Assembly (NCBI GenBank): GCA_014529385.2
Contig: CM043963.1
Location: 71,006,412 to 71,070,411, forward strand
Direction: 5' to 3'
DNA: 64,000 nucleotides
Origin: Adiantum capillus-veneris
Lineage: Eukaryota; Streptophyta; Polypodiopsida; Polypodiales; Pteridaceae
Made by a program: the position numbers and the translations under genes. The stretch's first letter is position 1. Each line of letters starts with the position of its first letter. The notes under the pieces are model-generated. The model did not search any database, was not told where the DNA came from, and was given only the letters and a program-made list of their open reading frames with translations. Of this stretch, positions 1-10,427 are shown piece after piece.

Positions 1-419
1 TTAGAGTGCTTTCCAACTATTGTACCTTACAAAACCTCTTTAACCTTATCTAGCCTGCATTTTTGTACAACCTCATTAACTTTAACCAGCCTCCAATTTT
101 GTACACCCTTTAAGAACTCCGTTCCCCCCCCCCCCCCTTTTTTTTAGTACCTCCTAAGAATCTGGGGAGTAACTCACCTTCAAAACTACCCCTATCCTCC
201 CTTGATTATAGTACTTTATATAGGTTTTTAAACCATGTCTACCTATTTATATCCCGTCCCTCCACCAATTTTTTGCACCATTGATAAGTTAATCTACTGA
301 AATGCGTTTGGTATAAAATTGGTGTTACTACTACCCCACCCCCCACCTCCCAAAAACCTCTTCCCCCTCTTTTTTCTCTCCCTTTTGCAAATCTCACTCG
401 CTATGAATTTCTTTGAAAT
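1..419 (+). repeat. Direct repeat copy 1 (pseudo-LTR-like)
   Basis: Near-identical to 7167-7569, starting at TTAGAGTGCTT and ending in the TTTGAAAT(G/A)AT region. Differences include the poly-C tract (124-137) and several short indels. The repeat begins inside what would be sequence downstream of the RT in copy 2, so a head-to-tail arrangement of element copies is likely. The copy may be truncated by the window edge. Confidence 0.8.
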
Positions 420-980
420 GATCTTGTTTTAGAAGAACCTCACAAATCCCTCTATGATGTCTAGCATAGCGATTGTTACTTTACTTTTCTTTCCTTCCGT
501 ATTTTTCTCCCTTACCAGCGAGAACCCACCTCTATGCCAACATTTACCTTTTCTAAGACCCCTTTTCTCTAGGCCTTTAAGGGTTTTGACGACTCTGATC
601 GCTTCACCCTCTACTTTGGCAACGATTGCTCCTAACTTACCCACCTTGCATTCTCCCTTGTACACCCTTTGCTCAAGCTTGCTGTTTGCTACACACCACT
701 CTCCGTACCCTTCTCGCCCTCTCTTCCTTCGATTCAGCTTGCTTTACTACTCGCCATCTTCCACTGCACTTGCATGCCTTACTGCTTTACTGCTCACCAT
801 CTTCCCCATCGCTCATCGCGCTCATCGTGCTTGCCATTTCCCCCATCGCTCACGCCTGCTTATTGTTTTTACTGTTCGCCATCGTCCCCTTTACTCTAAC
901 CTTTGGTGTCTAAGAACCTCCCCACGCAGGCCTATTGCAAGGGTAGTAGTCTACGGGTGGCTAGGACCCCCGCATCGGCC
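420..980. other. Pyrimidine-rich degenerate repeat tract
   Basis: Plus strand is strongly C+T rich with imperfect reiterations of phrases such as CGCCATCTTCC and CTTTACTGCTC between about 700 and 900. Open frames here in several phases are explained by base composition (few stop codons in C/T-rich DNA). I see no protein family in them. Probably untranslated sequence of the Penelope-like unit. Confidence 0.4.
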
Positions 981-2309
981 TTAACACTAGTTCTGTAATT
1001 GGACACTTAAGTGTCCTGAGACACTAAAGTGTCCTTTTTCTTAACCATGTTTTAGCAATTTATTTGTCAAGCTAGAAAGAAGTTTTTTACACCTTGCTTC
1101 TACCATAGATTGGTTATGAGGGAAAGAAAACACTGGATTTCTCTCCATATCAAAATGAAATCTATATGGAGAGAATTTTTGTAAGTTCTAAGACATAAAT
1201 TTTAGTAAAATTTCAAGCTGTTTTGCCAAAAAAATCATATAATTATTATATATTTTTGTAGAGATGGCCTTTTTTATGTTTATAAAAGATAAGTGTTAGC
1301 ACTTAGGGTTACAAAACAATGGAATGCACTTCAAAGATAAGTTTTTAAGTCACATGAAAGCTATAGACATAATTTCATACTTGAGCGCTTGCTAAATAAG
1401 AGCATAATTTTGGTGTTCCAAAGGCCCTCTCATGAAATTGGTACTATTCTAGTGCAATTTGACAACTACAAATGATTTTATATGTTTAAACCAAGAAACT
1501 ACATATTTCTTTGGCTCCCTAACTCAATTAAATCTTGTTGCTTGAACTCTATCTTGAATTTTTTTATCGTGCAAAAACTCTTGAAAATCTTGAGTTCTCC
1601 ATAATAACATTGAAACCAAGCGTTTAGGCACCCCAATTGTGTATGCACCACGTAATTTGATACATTTAGTTGATTTACATGAAAAGTTTGATATTATTTG
1701 AGGTTTTGAATGCTTATGTCTCAAGAATGAAAATATGAAAGTTTTCTCTCGTCGTGCAGTTTTAAATATTTAAAATGATCCAATAATTGTTGCATACCAA
1801 AGCCCTTTTACTTGCCACCTTGAGTGCTCAATGGAAAGGGCAAGCAATGTATCACCTTTTAAAACTCACAAATGCATCAAAAACATATTTTTCTTTGAAT
1901 ACAACGATATGCTTGAAATGACCATATCAAACACATGGAACTTTCCATTATTTTATATACTCCAAAGTCTTTTTTTTTGCACATGAAACTTTCAATTATC
2001 TATAGCAAAATTGTGGAAGAGTCACCTAAAATTTTCTACAAGGTCACTTCATTTTCTCTTGAGCTTATAAAGGCAATTTCTTCAAAGCGTCAATTGCAGA
2101 CTTACGAGGGTCAAATTGATGAGTATAGCTCTTGATCATGATAGATTCTAAAATGCAAGGTTATATTTTTAAAAGACCCTCTAGCTAACATATTTAAGCA
2201 TATCAAGAGGGTTTTCTTAAATAAACCATCTAATGCAAGTAGAATTTAATTTATATTTGTTAAAAAAGGACACTTAAAGTGTCCTGTTTTGGTACCAAAA
2301 TAGTGTTAA
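981..2309. mobile_element. Possible inverted-terminal-repeat element
   Basis: The left end reads TTAACACTA and continues to GGACACTTAAGTGTCC near 1001-1016. The right end, read on the other strand, begins TTAACACTA and contains GGACACTTTAAGTGTCC (2268-2284). The termini thus form imperfect inverted repeats of roughly 45-60 bp containing a self-complementary GGACACTT block. The interior is AT-rich with no recognisable transposase. Imperfect direct repeats of about 35 bp (947-980 and 2318-2353, both starting TAGTCTACGG) flank the segment. A non-autonomous DNA transposon is the simplest reading, but the long flanking repeat is atypical. Confidence 0.4.
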
Positions 2310-3320
2310 TACACGCATAGTCTACGGCCGACTAGAACCCACTCCACATTGGCAACTAACACCCACTCCACAATGATGGCTATCTGCTGCCTATCACCCC
2401 ACGAAGGCGGTTTCATCCTTTCACATCACAGTAGCCTATCATTCCACCAGGGCATTCACATCACTCTTCACTACATCCTGCAATCACATCATTCTTCTCT
2501 ACGGCATGCAACTGCAGCTTGTCTCTCCACAAAGGCTGTCACATCCTTCTTCACAAGCAGCCTATCATTCCAAGAAGGCGGGTGCAGCTGCAACCTATCT
2601 CTCCACAAAGCCTTTCTTTCCACTAAGGCGGTCAACAGAGGATTTTTTCTTGTTCTTATGTCTCAGTACCCTTGCTTCAAAGTCTGGAAGGCATGGTAGG
2701 GGACGGCCTCCAACACCTCTACAATCTAGCTGGCATTATCATGGTCTGCAACCCCCTAAGCCTTCAATAGCCGGGGCCACTGGCTTCAACAGCTTCAACA
2801 GTCTCGACATCGGTAGCTCTCAGCGTTCTCGATGACTTGCATCTAGGCGCGACTATAGCTTTTGAACTCCACCACGGTCGCTATAGCTTTCAAACTCCAT
2901 CGCGACGTCGCTTACGACACTGGCGGCTATCTTCTCCACCACATAGGTGCTTTTTACACTGGTAGCTATCATCTCAAGGCGGCTAGCATGTCGAGTTGGC
3001 GCTTACGGCATTGATGGCTATCATCTCGCTGCTGCTTGAAAATCCATCATCCCGGTGGTGGTTCAAAATCCACCATGTAGAGAATGTTGTACGCTTGGTT
3101 GCATTTTAAGCAGTTCTCTATACCTCCCCGCTCCCACCCGAAACTCAAGTATCCGGTATGGAAACCCCTCTCCCACTAACTTAGCCCCTATTCTGGATGC
3201 CATGGTAAAAGAAGGGGCTTCCGGTGCTCCACCCGCGAGTCTTTCCTCCACCATTTTTGTGGCTAACTCTGTAAACCCTTCGAAACACCAATCATTGTCT
3301 TTTGACCCCCTACCCCTATG
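2310..3320. other. Unassigned non-coding sequence
   Basis: Contains short imperfect reiterations of phrases such as CTCTCCACAAAGGC and CTATCATTCC (about 2400-2640) and of GGCTATCATCTC (2960-3030). Open frames exist in several phases but none shows a domain. Probably the 5' untranslated part of the Penelope-like unit. Confidence 0.3.
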
Positions 3321-3502
3321 GATACTCTAACCCTAAATACCCCTCCTAGTGGCGCCTATACCTTTCTTGGCTTTGTCTCGGTGGATAGCCTCATCAACCC
3401 AACCTTTGTCAACCTTAACCACCCCGGTGCAAGCTTCTACCCCTTCCACTATGTCCTCTAAGAAGACCTTTTTTAGCCCAAAAGAAATCTTGGGGGCTAT
3501 GG

Positions 3503-4390
3503 ATGAACTTACCAATCGAGGATCTTGACCAAATCTCCATCCCCTCTACCATTAACCTCGGAAAGGGTATCCTGTCTATTTCTTGTCACCCTGGCATGGC
3601 TAACTCCTTCTTCTCTAAACTTGGTGGCATCTTCTCCAATACCCTTCAAAGTGCCATCCTCACCAATCCCTCCCTTACCTTCCTCTTTTCTTTTGGCTCT
3701 CTCTTCGTGAGCTCTTCAAACTTGACCCCCTCTTCCTCTTCTATATCTCTTCCCATTTTGCCCGCCATAGACAAAACTTTGGAGTTCTACAAAACTGTAT
3801 CCCTCTCTTTGGAAGAGTTTAAGGCCATTAATCTTAAGCTCAATAAAGCCAAGTCTCATCTTACCCACCTACAAAACCTTCATGCCAATCAAAGAGCTCC
3901 GCATAGTCATTGCACGAAGCCTACGCGTCTCACCTTAGAAGACTCTCATGCACAAGCACTCTTAACTGCTAAGCTAGAAACCCTCAATATCCAAACTCAA
4001 CTAGATTGCTCCAAAGTCTACATTCAAGGCCAAACCTTACTTGTAAAGAACCTTCAAAAGAGATTTGATGAATACCACGACATCGTGGAAGAAAATCTTT
4101 TGGAGCTCACTAAAAAGCTTGCACCCATCTCCTTTCCTAGAGTTCAACCATCGGCTTGGGCAAGCCAACTACTCTTCTGGAAGCAAGCCTCTCTTAATGA
4201 GTTTGATGCTCTTGTACAAAATGAGATTCTTCAAACCCATTTGGCCTCTTCCTTGAACTTGGCAGCTCACAATGTTAGTAAGAGATCCCAAATTTCTCTC
4301 CTAGAGGAAGTAGAATCTCTACCTAATGAAGAAGCGGTGCGGGAATTGGTTTACCACGAAGTCACTACCCAAATGAGAAGACTTCTCTGA
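3503..4390 (+). CDS. Coiled-coil-like ORF upstream of PLE RT
   Basis: This is a 295-codon open frame, the longest in the Penelope-like unit. The first 90 residues are Ser/Leu/Pro-rich. Residues about 95-295 are Lys/Glu/Leu-rich with heptad-like spacing (for example LNKAKSHLTHLQNLHA and NLQKRFDEYHDIVEENLLEL), which suggests a helical or coiled-coil protein. An overlapping frame just upstream (about 3450-3528) also reads through MSSKKTFFSPKEILGAMDEL, so the true start may lie upstream, separated by a frameshift. Its position 1 kb before the RT suggests an ORF1 or an N-terminal extension of the element, but I do not recognise a family. It could also be an unrelated gene fragment. Confidence 0.4.
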   Translation: MNLPIEDLDQISIPSTINLGKGILSISCHPGMANSFFSKLGGIFSNTLQSAILTNPSLTFLFSFGSLFVSSSNLTPSSSSISLPILPAIDKTLEFYKTVSLSLEEFKAINLKLNKAKSHLTHLQNLHANQRAPHSHCTKPTRLTLEDSHAQALLTAKLETLNIQTQLDCSKVYIQGQTLLVKNLQKRFDEYHDIVEENLLELTKKLAPISFPRVQPSAWASQLLFWKQASLNEFDALVQNEILQTHLASSLNLAAHNVSKRSQISLLEEVESLPNEEAVRELVYHEVTTQMRRLL

Positions 4391-4737
4391 ACATCACCCC
4401 CAACAAATCATTTTAACAAGACTCCCCACCATTCTACCCACCAAAATCTCCCTCCTTTGTCTATGGGTGGCACTAAGACAAACTTCAAAAATTCCCCTCC
4501 CTTGTACAAAATCTCCCATGAAGAAGTCACCCGATAACCTTTTAAAAAGCCCAAAACCTCTCCCCCATTGACCCACCCCTGCTCAACCTCCCCCTCTTGT
4601 ATTTCTCCCTTTTTAATCACTCCAAAACACCCCTCCCCCTCTCCCTCCTCTACCAAACCTTCTTGTCTACCCTCTCTTCTCCAAACCCCCAACTATCCTC
4701 TAATTTCTCCTTTTCCTAGCACCTTCCGCCAAGGATT

Positions 4738-5075
4738 TCATTAACGTGATCACAAATACGTGATCATGTTAATAACTTTGAGTGATCACATTTCAAAATA
4801 CGTGATCACGTTAAATTTTCACGTGACTTGCCTTTAGCCTGCAAAAATTTTCCAATTGAGTATGCCCATTGGGGTTTTTTCATTTCTTGGTGGGCTCAAT
4901 TTAGCGTTCTTATAGTTTCCAAATAGGCTCGGTGAGAAAAACACATACTTTGGCGGTGTTTTGGTGGGTTGCCACATCACCACTTATTGGCTTTTTTGTG
5001 ATCACGTTAATTGTGATTATATGAATGTGATAATAAACATTATGATCACAAGAAATTGAACGTGATCGCATAAAT
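4738..5075. repeat. GTGATCAC-rich fold-back segment
   Basis: The palindromic word GTGATCAC and its extensions AACGTGATCAC / GTGATCACGTT recur in both orientations at about 4745, 4758, 4783, 4801 and 4998, with decayed forms near 5025-5065. The two ends are therefore largely self-complementary around a 200 bp middle without coding signs. This resembles a MITE or fold-back element that inserted between the coiled-coil ORF and the RT. No clear target duplication was identified. Confidence 0.55.
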
Positions 5076-5359
5076 ATTAAATCCCTGCCTTTCGCTTACC
5101 TCAATCAAACCACTTCACCCCAAATATAGCTTGCCAAAAACTTTAAAAAACTTGCAATCAAGGGGGGTGAATTAGGGAAGGAGAACCCTGCAACTTGGGT
5201 CCACTTGCTCTTTTGTCAACCCCCTCTTTCTCTCACATTTGGACCCCTTCATCATGCACTTTCCCTCTCCTCTCCCACCCTTTCCATTCGGGTAAAGACC
5301 GTTGTAAGTATTGGCTTCCTCTCAAAAACCCTCACCTTTTTAAAATTTTTGTACTAAAA

Positions 5360-7110
5360 AATCTCTCTACCTTCTCTCTTGAACACAAAGTCACAAGCCT
5401 CTCTTCTCACAATCTCTCAAAAAATTATCTCCTTTGGCGAACAAAGGCTTCTAGGTCTTGGCCTCAACTATATTCCTCCCTCTCCTTCACCCCCACCAAC
5501 CTCAGTGCTAGAAGCTTATTCCAAACTAAAAAGATCTCTTCAACTTAAACTTTTCTCATAAATGCTTCCCCCGCATCTCCTTTATCTATCCTAATCCGTC
5601 TTGGAGTCCTCCCTCTCCTTACTCTACTCTAAACCTTGCCTTCGAGCATACCTGCACCTTCCTGAAACACCTTCTCTCGCTTCCCCCCCTTCCAATCAAA
5701 ACCATTTTCATTTGAAACCATATCTTCCTTAGAGAATGATCTCAGTATTTTTATCAAGCCGGCCGATAAGAATCTAGGATCGATAATCCTCTCGAGGGCA
5801 TGGTATAACAATGAATCAGTTTGCCACCTATCAGACCCCCTTACCTACTCCATAGTATCTTCTCCTCCCCTACCTTTTGTATCTTCCCTCCTCACCTCCA
5901 TTGTCTCAAATTATCCCCTTCTCCTCTACAATGAACAAGTTTTTATTCTCTCCTTCTCTCTTGGTAAACCCAAACCACGCCCTTTCTTCCTCCTAACCTA
6001 AGATCCACAAACCCTCCCTTGTGGATCACCCCATTTGCTCCTACAGAGGATACATTTTGGAAAATGCTTTTAAATGGCTTGATGCACTACTCTACCCCGT
6101 TTTCTTATCTAAAACCCAACACCTCAAAGACTCCCACTCCCACATCTTGGACCTAACTACCACCCCTTTTTCCACCCCACATTATTTTATTTAGACGTGT
6201 AATCCCTCTATCCAATCATTCCTATACTAGAAGGTCTTTTGGCTCTCAAAAAAACCATCCATGACATCTTCACGTCTCCCAAAGTCCACGTTATCCTATC
6301 CCTAGCCTCTCTTAACCTTAACCATCACTACTTTTTTTTTAATGGAGATTGTTGGAACCAAATCAAGGGTACAACAATGGGTTCCAACTTTGTTGTTATC
6401 GACACTTGCCTCTTTTTTTGTTCCTTAGAAAAAGGCATGAATCTCCTCTCCTCTCCCTCTCTTCTCTATTTTAAAAGATTTGTAGACACTTTTGACATTG
6501 GGATGGCCCTTCTTCAAGTTTGAGCAAGCTTCTTCAAAGCTATGGGCATCCTCTCCAAGAGCATATCAAGATCTCTTCCTTCATGTCCTTTCAAGAGGCG
6601 GTTATTTTAGACATCCATTTTTTCAAAGAATCCCTTTTGCCACCCGTGGAATACTCAATTCTAATTGTCCTTAAAAAAAGCCTCAACTCCTACAATTATA
6701 TGCCTTGGCATCCCACACACCAAAATATTTCCTTCATTCTTTTAAAACTTAAAAGATACATCATTCGAGAAAGCTCTCTTTCAGGTTTTATCACTATTCG
6801 TAACCTCTTCTTTGCTAAACTAAAGGCAAAAGGTTACCCATCCTCTCTTTTGAAAGCTTGTTTCTTACAACTCTAGATCTTCTTTCCTTCAAAACATCCA
6901 AAAAACCAAACCATCACCTACCATTGTAAAAGTTTCCTTTCACCCCTCACCCACACACTCAACCTCTCCCTCTCCAATAAAAAACCTCCCTCTAGACTTT
7001 TTAAAGCTAATCCTGATCTTGCACACCTTCCAAAACCAGTTGTGCGTTGGCTTAATGCACCAAACTTTGGCTCCCTTCTCTCAAAAAAACCCATTCATAC
7101 CTAATGTTTT
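5360..7110 (+). pseudogene. Penelope-like reverse transcriptase pseudogene
   Basis: Motifs of PLE reverse transcriptases appear in the right order but across all three frames. An N-terminal GL(N/K)(Y/F)IPPSP-type motif sits at about 5450-5490. The KPADKNLGSIIL block follows at about 5750, then the palm block QIKGTTMGSN near 6361 and the catalytic box region YFKRFVDTFDIG near 6470-6505. The thumb region has KSLNSYNYMPWHPTHQN (about 6675-6725) and AKLKAKGYPSSLLKACF (about 6815-6870). The C-terminal block ANPDLAHLPKPVVRWLNAPN lies near 7005-7065. The second catalytic Asp of the RT box reads Thr, and several frameshifts and stops occur, so the gene is dead. Plant PLEs are known from conifers (Dryad) and endonuclease-lacking telomeric types from lycophytes. 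Which type this is needs a phylogeny. Confidence 0.8.
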
Positions 7111-7166
7111 TGTCCCCCCCCTTTCCCTCTTTTGGCTAAGCTCTACCTCGCATATATCTCTCCTCT

Positions 7167-7569
7167 TAGAGTGCTTCCCAACCATTGTACCTTACCTAAC
7201 CTCTTTAACTTTAACTAGCTTGCATTTTTGTACAACCTCATTAACTTTAACTATCCTCCAATTTTGTACACCTTTTAAGAACTCCCCTCCCCCCCTTTCT
7301 TTTAGTACCTCCTAAGAATCTGGGGAGTAGCTCACCTTCAAAACTCGCCCTATTGATTATAGTACTTTATAACGGTTTTTAAACCATGTCCCCCTATTGA
7401 TATCCCCTCCCGCCACCAATTTTTGCACCATTGATGAGTTAATCTAGTGAAATGCGTCTGGTGTAAATTTGGTGTTACTACTACCCGAGCCCCCACCCCC
7501 CCAAAACATCTTCCCCCTTTTTTTCTCTCCCTTTTGCAAGTATCTCTTGCATTGAATTTTTTTGAAATA
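7167..7569 (+). repeat. Direct repeat copy 2 (pseudo-LTR-like)
   Basis: Second copy of the 1-419 repeat, starting directly downstream of the PLE C-terminal region. It includes the segment TTGATGAG...GAAATGCG (7430-7454), which has the spacing of a degenerate hammerhead core. Copy 1 reads TTGATAAG at the same place. The repeat ends at about 7569, where similarity to copy 1 stops. Confidence 0.8.
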
Positions 7570-7955
7570 ATAAAGTCAAGGTATGCTCCAATTGATATGT
7601 GTTATTAGATGGTAAACCTCCTGCTTCCATATACTCACACTTGGTTAGGTTTCCTTAAGTTGCCCTTGTATCCTGAGAAAGATGACCCTAATGTCTACAC
7701 CTTGAGTGATATCATGCATGAGAAAATCTACTATAGCATGCCTTCTAATACCATGCCTTATGATACCATGTTTTATTAGAGCACATTATACTCCAGGTAT
7801 AGTTGTTGCCCCTTTGTTGCATCTTTTCCTCACATAAGATTATGTTTTTGACCCTATAGCCTAAAGATTTTTAATCTATCCAAGAACTTATAGCCACTCA
7901 CAACCTATGTTGAACACTTTCAAACGGTTGGTACACTTACTAGTGGTTCATACAA
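7570..7955. other. Non-coding, no feature seen
   Basis: AT-rich sequence without open frames of note. A short reiteration of TACCATG-type phrases occurs near 7740-7770. Nothing else is recognisable. Confidence 0.4.
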
Positions 7956-8680
7956 AAAATGACATCCACTTGCAAGTGCTTTGAACTACTTGCAGGTGGT
8001 TTATACAAGTTGTAATTGCTCCTTGAAACCTTGTAGAAGTGGCTGTCAGAACATTCTTATACACATAATTCTAATCTCAAAGACCACTTGCAAGATCTTT
8101 CTCAACCACTTACAATTGATTCTCAATCACTTGCAAGTGGTCCCCAATTTACATGTAGTTGCCGGAACAATCTTAAACAAATAAGTCTAACGTCATAAGT
8201 GATTTTCAACCACTTGTAGATGGTCTAGAGTTTACACGTGGTTGATAGAACACTCTTATTCAGATAGTTCTAATCTCATATACCACTTGCAAAGGGTTTC
8301 TCAACCACTTGTGAATGGTTCTCAATCACCTGAAATTGATTTTCAACCACTGGCAAGTGGTCCCCAATTCACATATGGTTAATTGAACACTCTTATGCAA
8401 ATACTTCTAATCTCCTACACCACTTGAAAAAGCTTTCTCAACCACTTATGAATGGTTCTCAACCACTTGGAAGTCATTATCAACCACTTGCAAGAGATTC
8501 TCAACCACTTAAAAGTGGTCCCTAGTTCACATGTGGTTGATTGAATACTCTTAGCCAGATAGTTCTAATCTCATAAACCACTTGCAAAAGCTTTCTCAGC
8601 CACTTGTAAATGGTTCTCAACCCCTTGCAGGTGGTCCCCAGTTTACAAGTGGTACAACTTACACTTCTTCCCACTTATAG
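7956..8680. repeat. Degenerate palindromic minisatellite (CCACTTGCAAGTGG)
   Basis: A 14 bp self-complementary core CCACTTGCAAGTGG and its derivatives occur about twenty times, often paired with a TTCTCAACCACTT linker. A longer unit that also includes a GTGGTCCCCAATTCACATGTGGTT phrase and the phrase AGTTCTAATCTCATA recurs five times (near 8069, 8185, 8270, 8405, 8563) at irregular 85-158 bp spacing. No coding potential. Origin unknown. Confidence 0.7.
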
Positions 8681-9125
8681 GTGGGTTTAAATCAACTACA
8701 AAATCCCAAAGACAAACAACTAAAACAATTTGAAACCAACTTTTAAGACATAAGGAAAAAGCCGATTAAATACAAATCAACGTATAATTCCGCAATACAA
8801 TGTCAAATTCATTTACATTCTAAAATTTCAAATCCATTTACATTTGAAATATCAAATCCATTTACATTTTGAAACGTCAAAGTCTCCATCATGAGTCACA
8901 TTATCAAACCCATCATGGATATTTGCATACATAGTCACAAGTATCTAGCTCTTAAGATTTTTGCTAAGAATCACAGGTCCTGACACTACTATAAGGCCTC
9001 TTGTAACATGGTGCTTGAGGTAGGACTTTGCCCCCATGTGACATGTTTTCCCTTGTCATTTTAGCTAACTGAGAGTGCTCTTGATTTGTTCTTAGATCAA
9101 GTGAATAGGTAGTGACTGTCTCTAA
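8681..9125. other. Non-coding, short imperfect repeats
   Basis: Contains three reiterations of TCAAATCCATTTACATT-type phrases at 8803-8880. The rest is unassigned AT-rich DNA. Confidence 0.35.
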
Positions 9126-9416
9126 TCAATTTTTTGATATCTTCCATTCATAAACAAATGGCAAAACCTCATGAGGTACAAAATTCTTCCATTGCTCTTC
9201 TGTCTTGTCCTTTAGAAAAGGCAAGATAACATAAGATTCTTTTTCATTCAAGCAACACCTATAATATTCATCATCTAGAAGGAGGGTGTTACCCTCCTTG
9301 AATTGTGGAAACTCTTTCCAAAAAGTGTTCAAGTTTAAAAAGAGTATATCTTCAGACTCTTTCTTGACAAGCCATGAGCTTTTACTACGTACCTCTCTTG
9401 GAATCCACCCACTCAA
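9126..9416 (-). pseudogene. FCP1/NIF-type phosphatase domain fragment
   Basis: The 96-codon minus-strand frame contains FPQFKEGNTLLLDDEYYRCC, which matches the C-terminal motif region of FCP1-homology (NLI-interacting factor-like, HAD superfamily) phosphatases. That motif is normally NTLL(I/L)DDSPYK followed by a stretch ending at the domain's last helices, seen here as EVLPFVYEW. The N-terminal DxDxT catalytic motif is not found upstream on the minus strand, where stops interrupt the 9430-9830 stretch. It looks like a gene fragment carried or left among repeats. Assignment rests on one motif. Confidence 0.45.
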
Positions 9417-10427
9417 GCACCTCTAGGATTGAGGAAAGCACAATTCTAATCTTTGCTCTATTTGTGTCCTGTTGCATGTGTTCTAGATGTACACTTCAGC
9501 GGTCTGGCTAGACCCAAGAACAAACCATTCTGCAAAGTGGTGCACATAGTGATTCACAGAGGTTTTTTCTACTTCACAATTCCAAAGTGCACCATGTCAA
9601 CATTAGGTGGGGTTTGTCACTCTTTTTTTTATGAGTGACAAGAAGCATATCATTCATATTAATGATCAAGGTAGGCCTATCCTCCTCACTGAGGTGAGGG
9701 ACAAAAAAGTGAACTACCCAGGTAACTTGAAATCAAAATTCCCTAGTTCTTCTTCACTCCACTATCGGTGCCCAACATTACCAAGGAGTTGTACTTTTAC
9801 TACATGTCCCAAAAATCCACCCAGTAAATTGAAGTGGAGATTGACACATGAGTAAAAAAAAAAATCTTATATTTTAAAAAAGTAAATAGCAAAAATAGCA
9901 CAAGAAACTTAAAGTTTTCAATGTGAACAGGTTTTTTTTTTTTTTTTTTGGGGGGGGGGGGGGGGGGGTGGGGGTGGGGGTTGTGGCTAGTACCTTTCTT
10001 TGGATCTGGAGGGTAAACTTCAGCTTCCAACTGTCACTTACCCTTCTTCTTCAGCATTTCTGCAACAATCGCGTGTAACATCTCCACATCCTCGGGATCC
10101 TCCTCTTTATTTTATTTTTTTTATTATGGAATCATAGCAAGGCTTAGGGTAAAACAATAAAAGGCTTTTCCAACAAGTTGGGATGCTACATCAATGTTGT
10201 TTCTTACCGTACTACTTGTGGGTTGAGAGATTTCTAGAGTCATGCACAATGGTAGCCTTGCTGTAGTTTTTGATTCTGGGATCACAACAAGATTTAGGTT
10301 AAAACAATAGAAAGCTGGTTGAAGAAAATATAACATTACAACGATGTTCTTTTTACCTTCCTATTGTGGGTTGAGATCTTCATGGAGTAATCAACAATAG
10401 CAGTCTTGTCATGGCTCTCCTCAACCA
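9417..10427. other. Unassigned stretch with poly-T/poly-G run
   Basis: The segment 9930-9980 is a run of about 20 T followed by about 20 G and G/T mixtures, a low-complexity tract prone to assembly error. Around 10130-10340 two related phrases (GGAATCATAGCAAGGCTTAGGGTAAAACAATA and a second copy starting near 10271) form an imperfect direct repeat of about 150 bp. No gene supported. Confidence 0.4.

Larger units (their letters stand above)
1..7569 (+). mobile_element. Penelope-like retroelement unit, decayed
   Basis: A reverse transcriptase pseudogene of the Penelope-like (PLE) class lies between two direct repeats of about 0.4 kb (1-419 and 7167-7569), the layout expected for PLE pseudo-LTR structures or partial tandem copies. 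The unit also holds a coiled-coil-like reading frame (3503-4390) upstream of the RT, a possible inverted-repeat element (981-2309) and a fold-back segment (4738-5075) that are probably later insertions. Whole-unit composition is pyrimidine-rich on the plus strand. No GIY-YIG endonuclease motif is visible, which could mean an endonuclease-lacking PLE or simply decay. The left edge may extend beyond the window. The RT class is well supported. The extent of the unit is inferred from the repeats. Confidence 0.65.

Noticed and set aside
454-984. 176-codon ORF
   Set aside because: C/T-rich DNA gives open frames in several phases at once. No domain and no frame preference.
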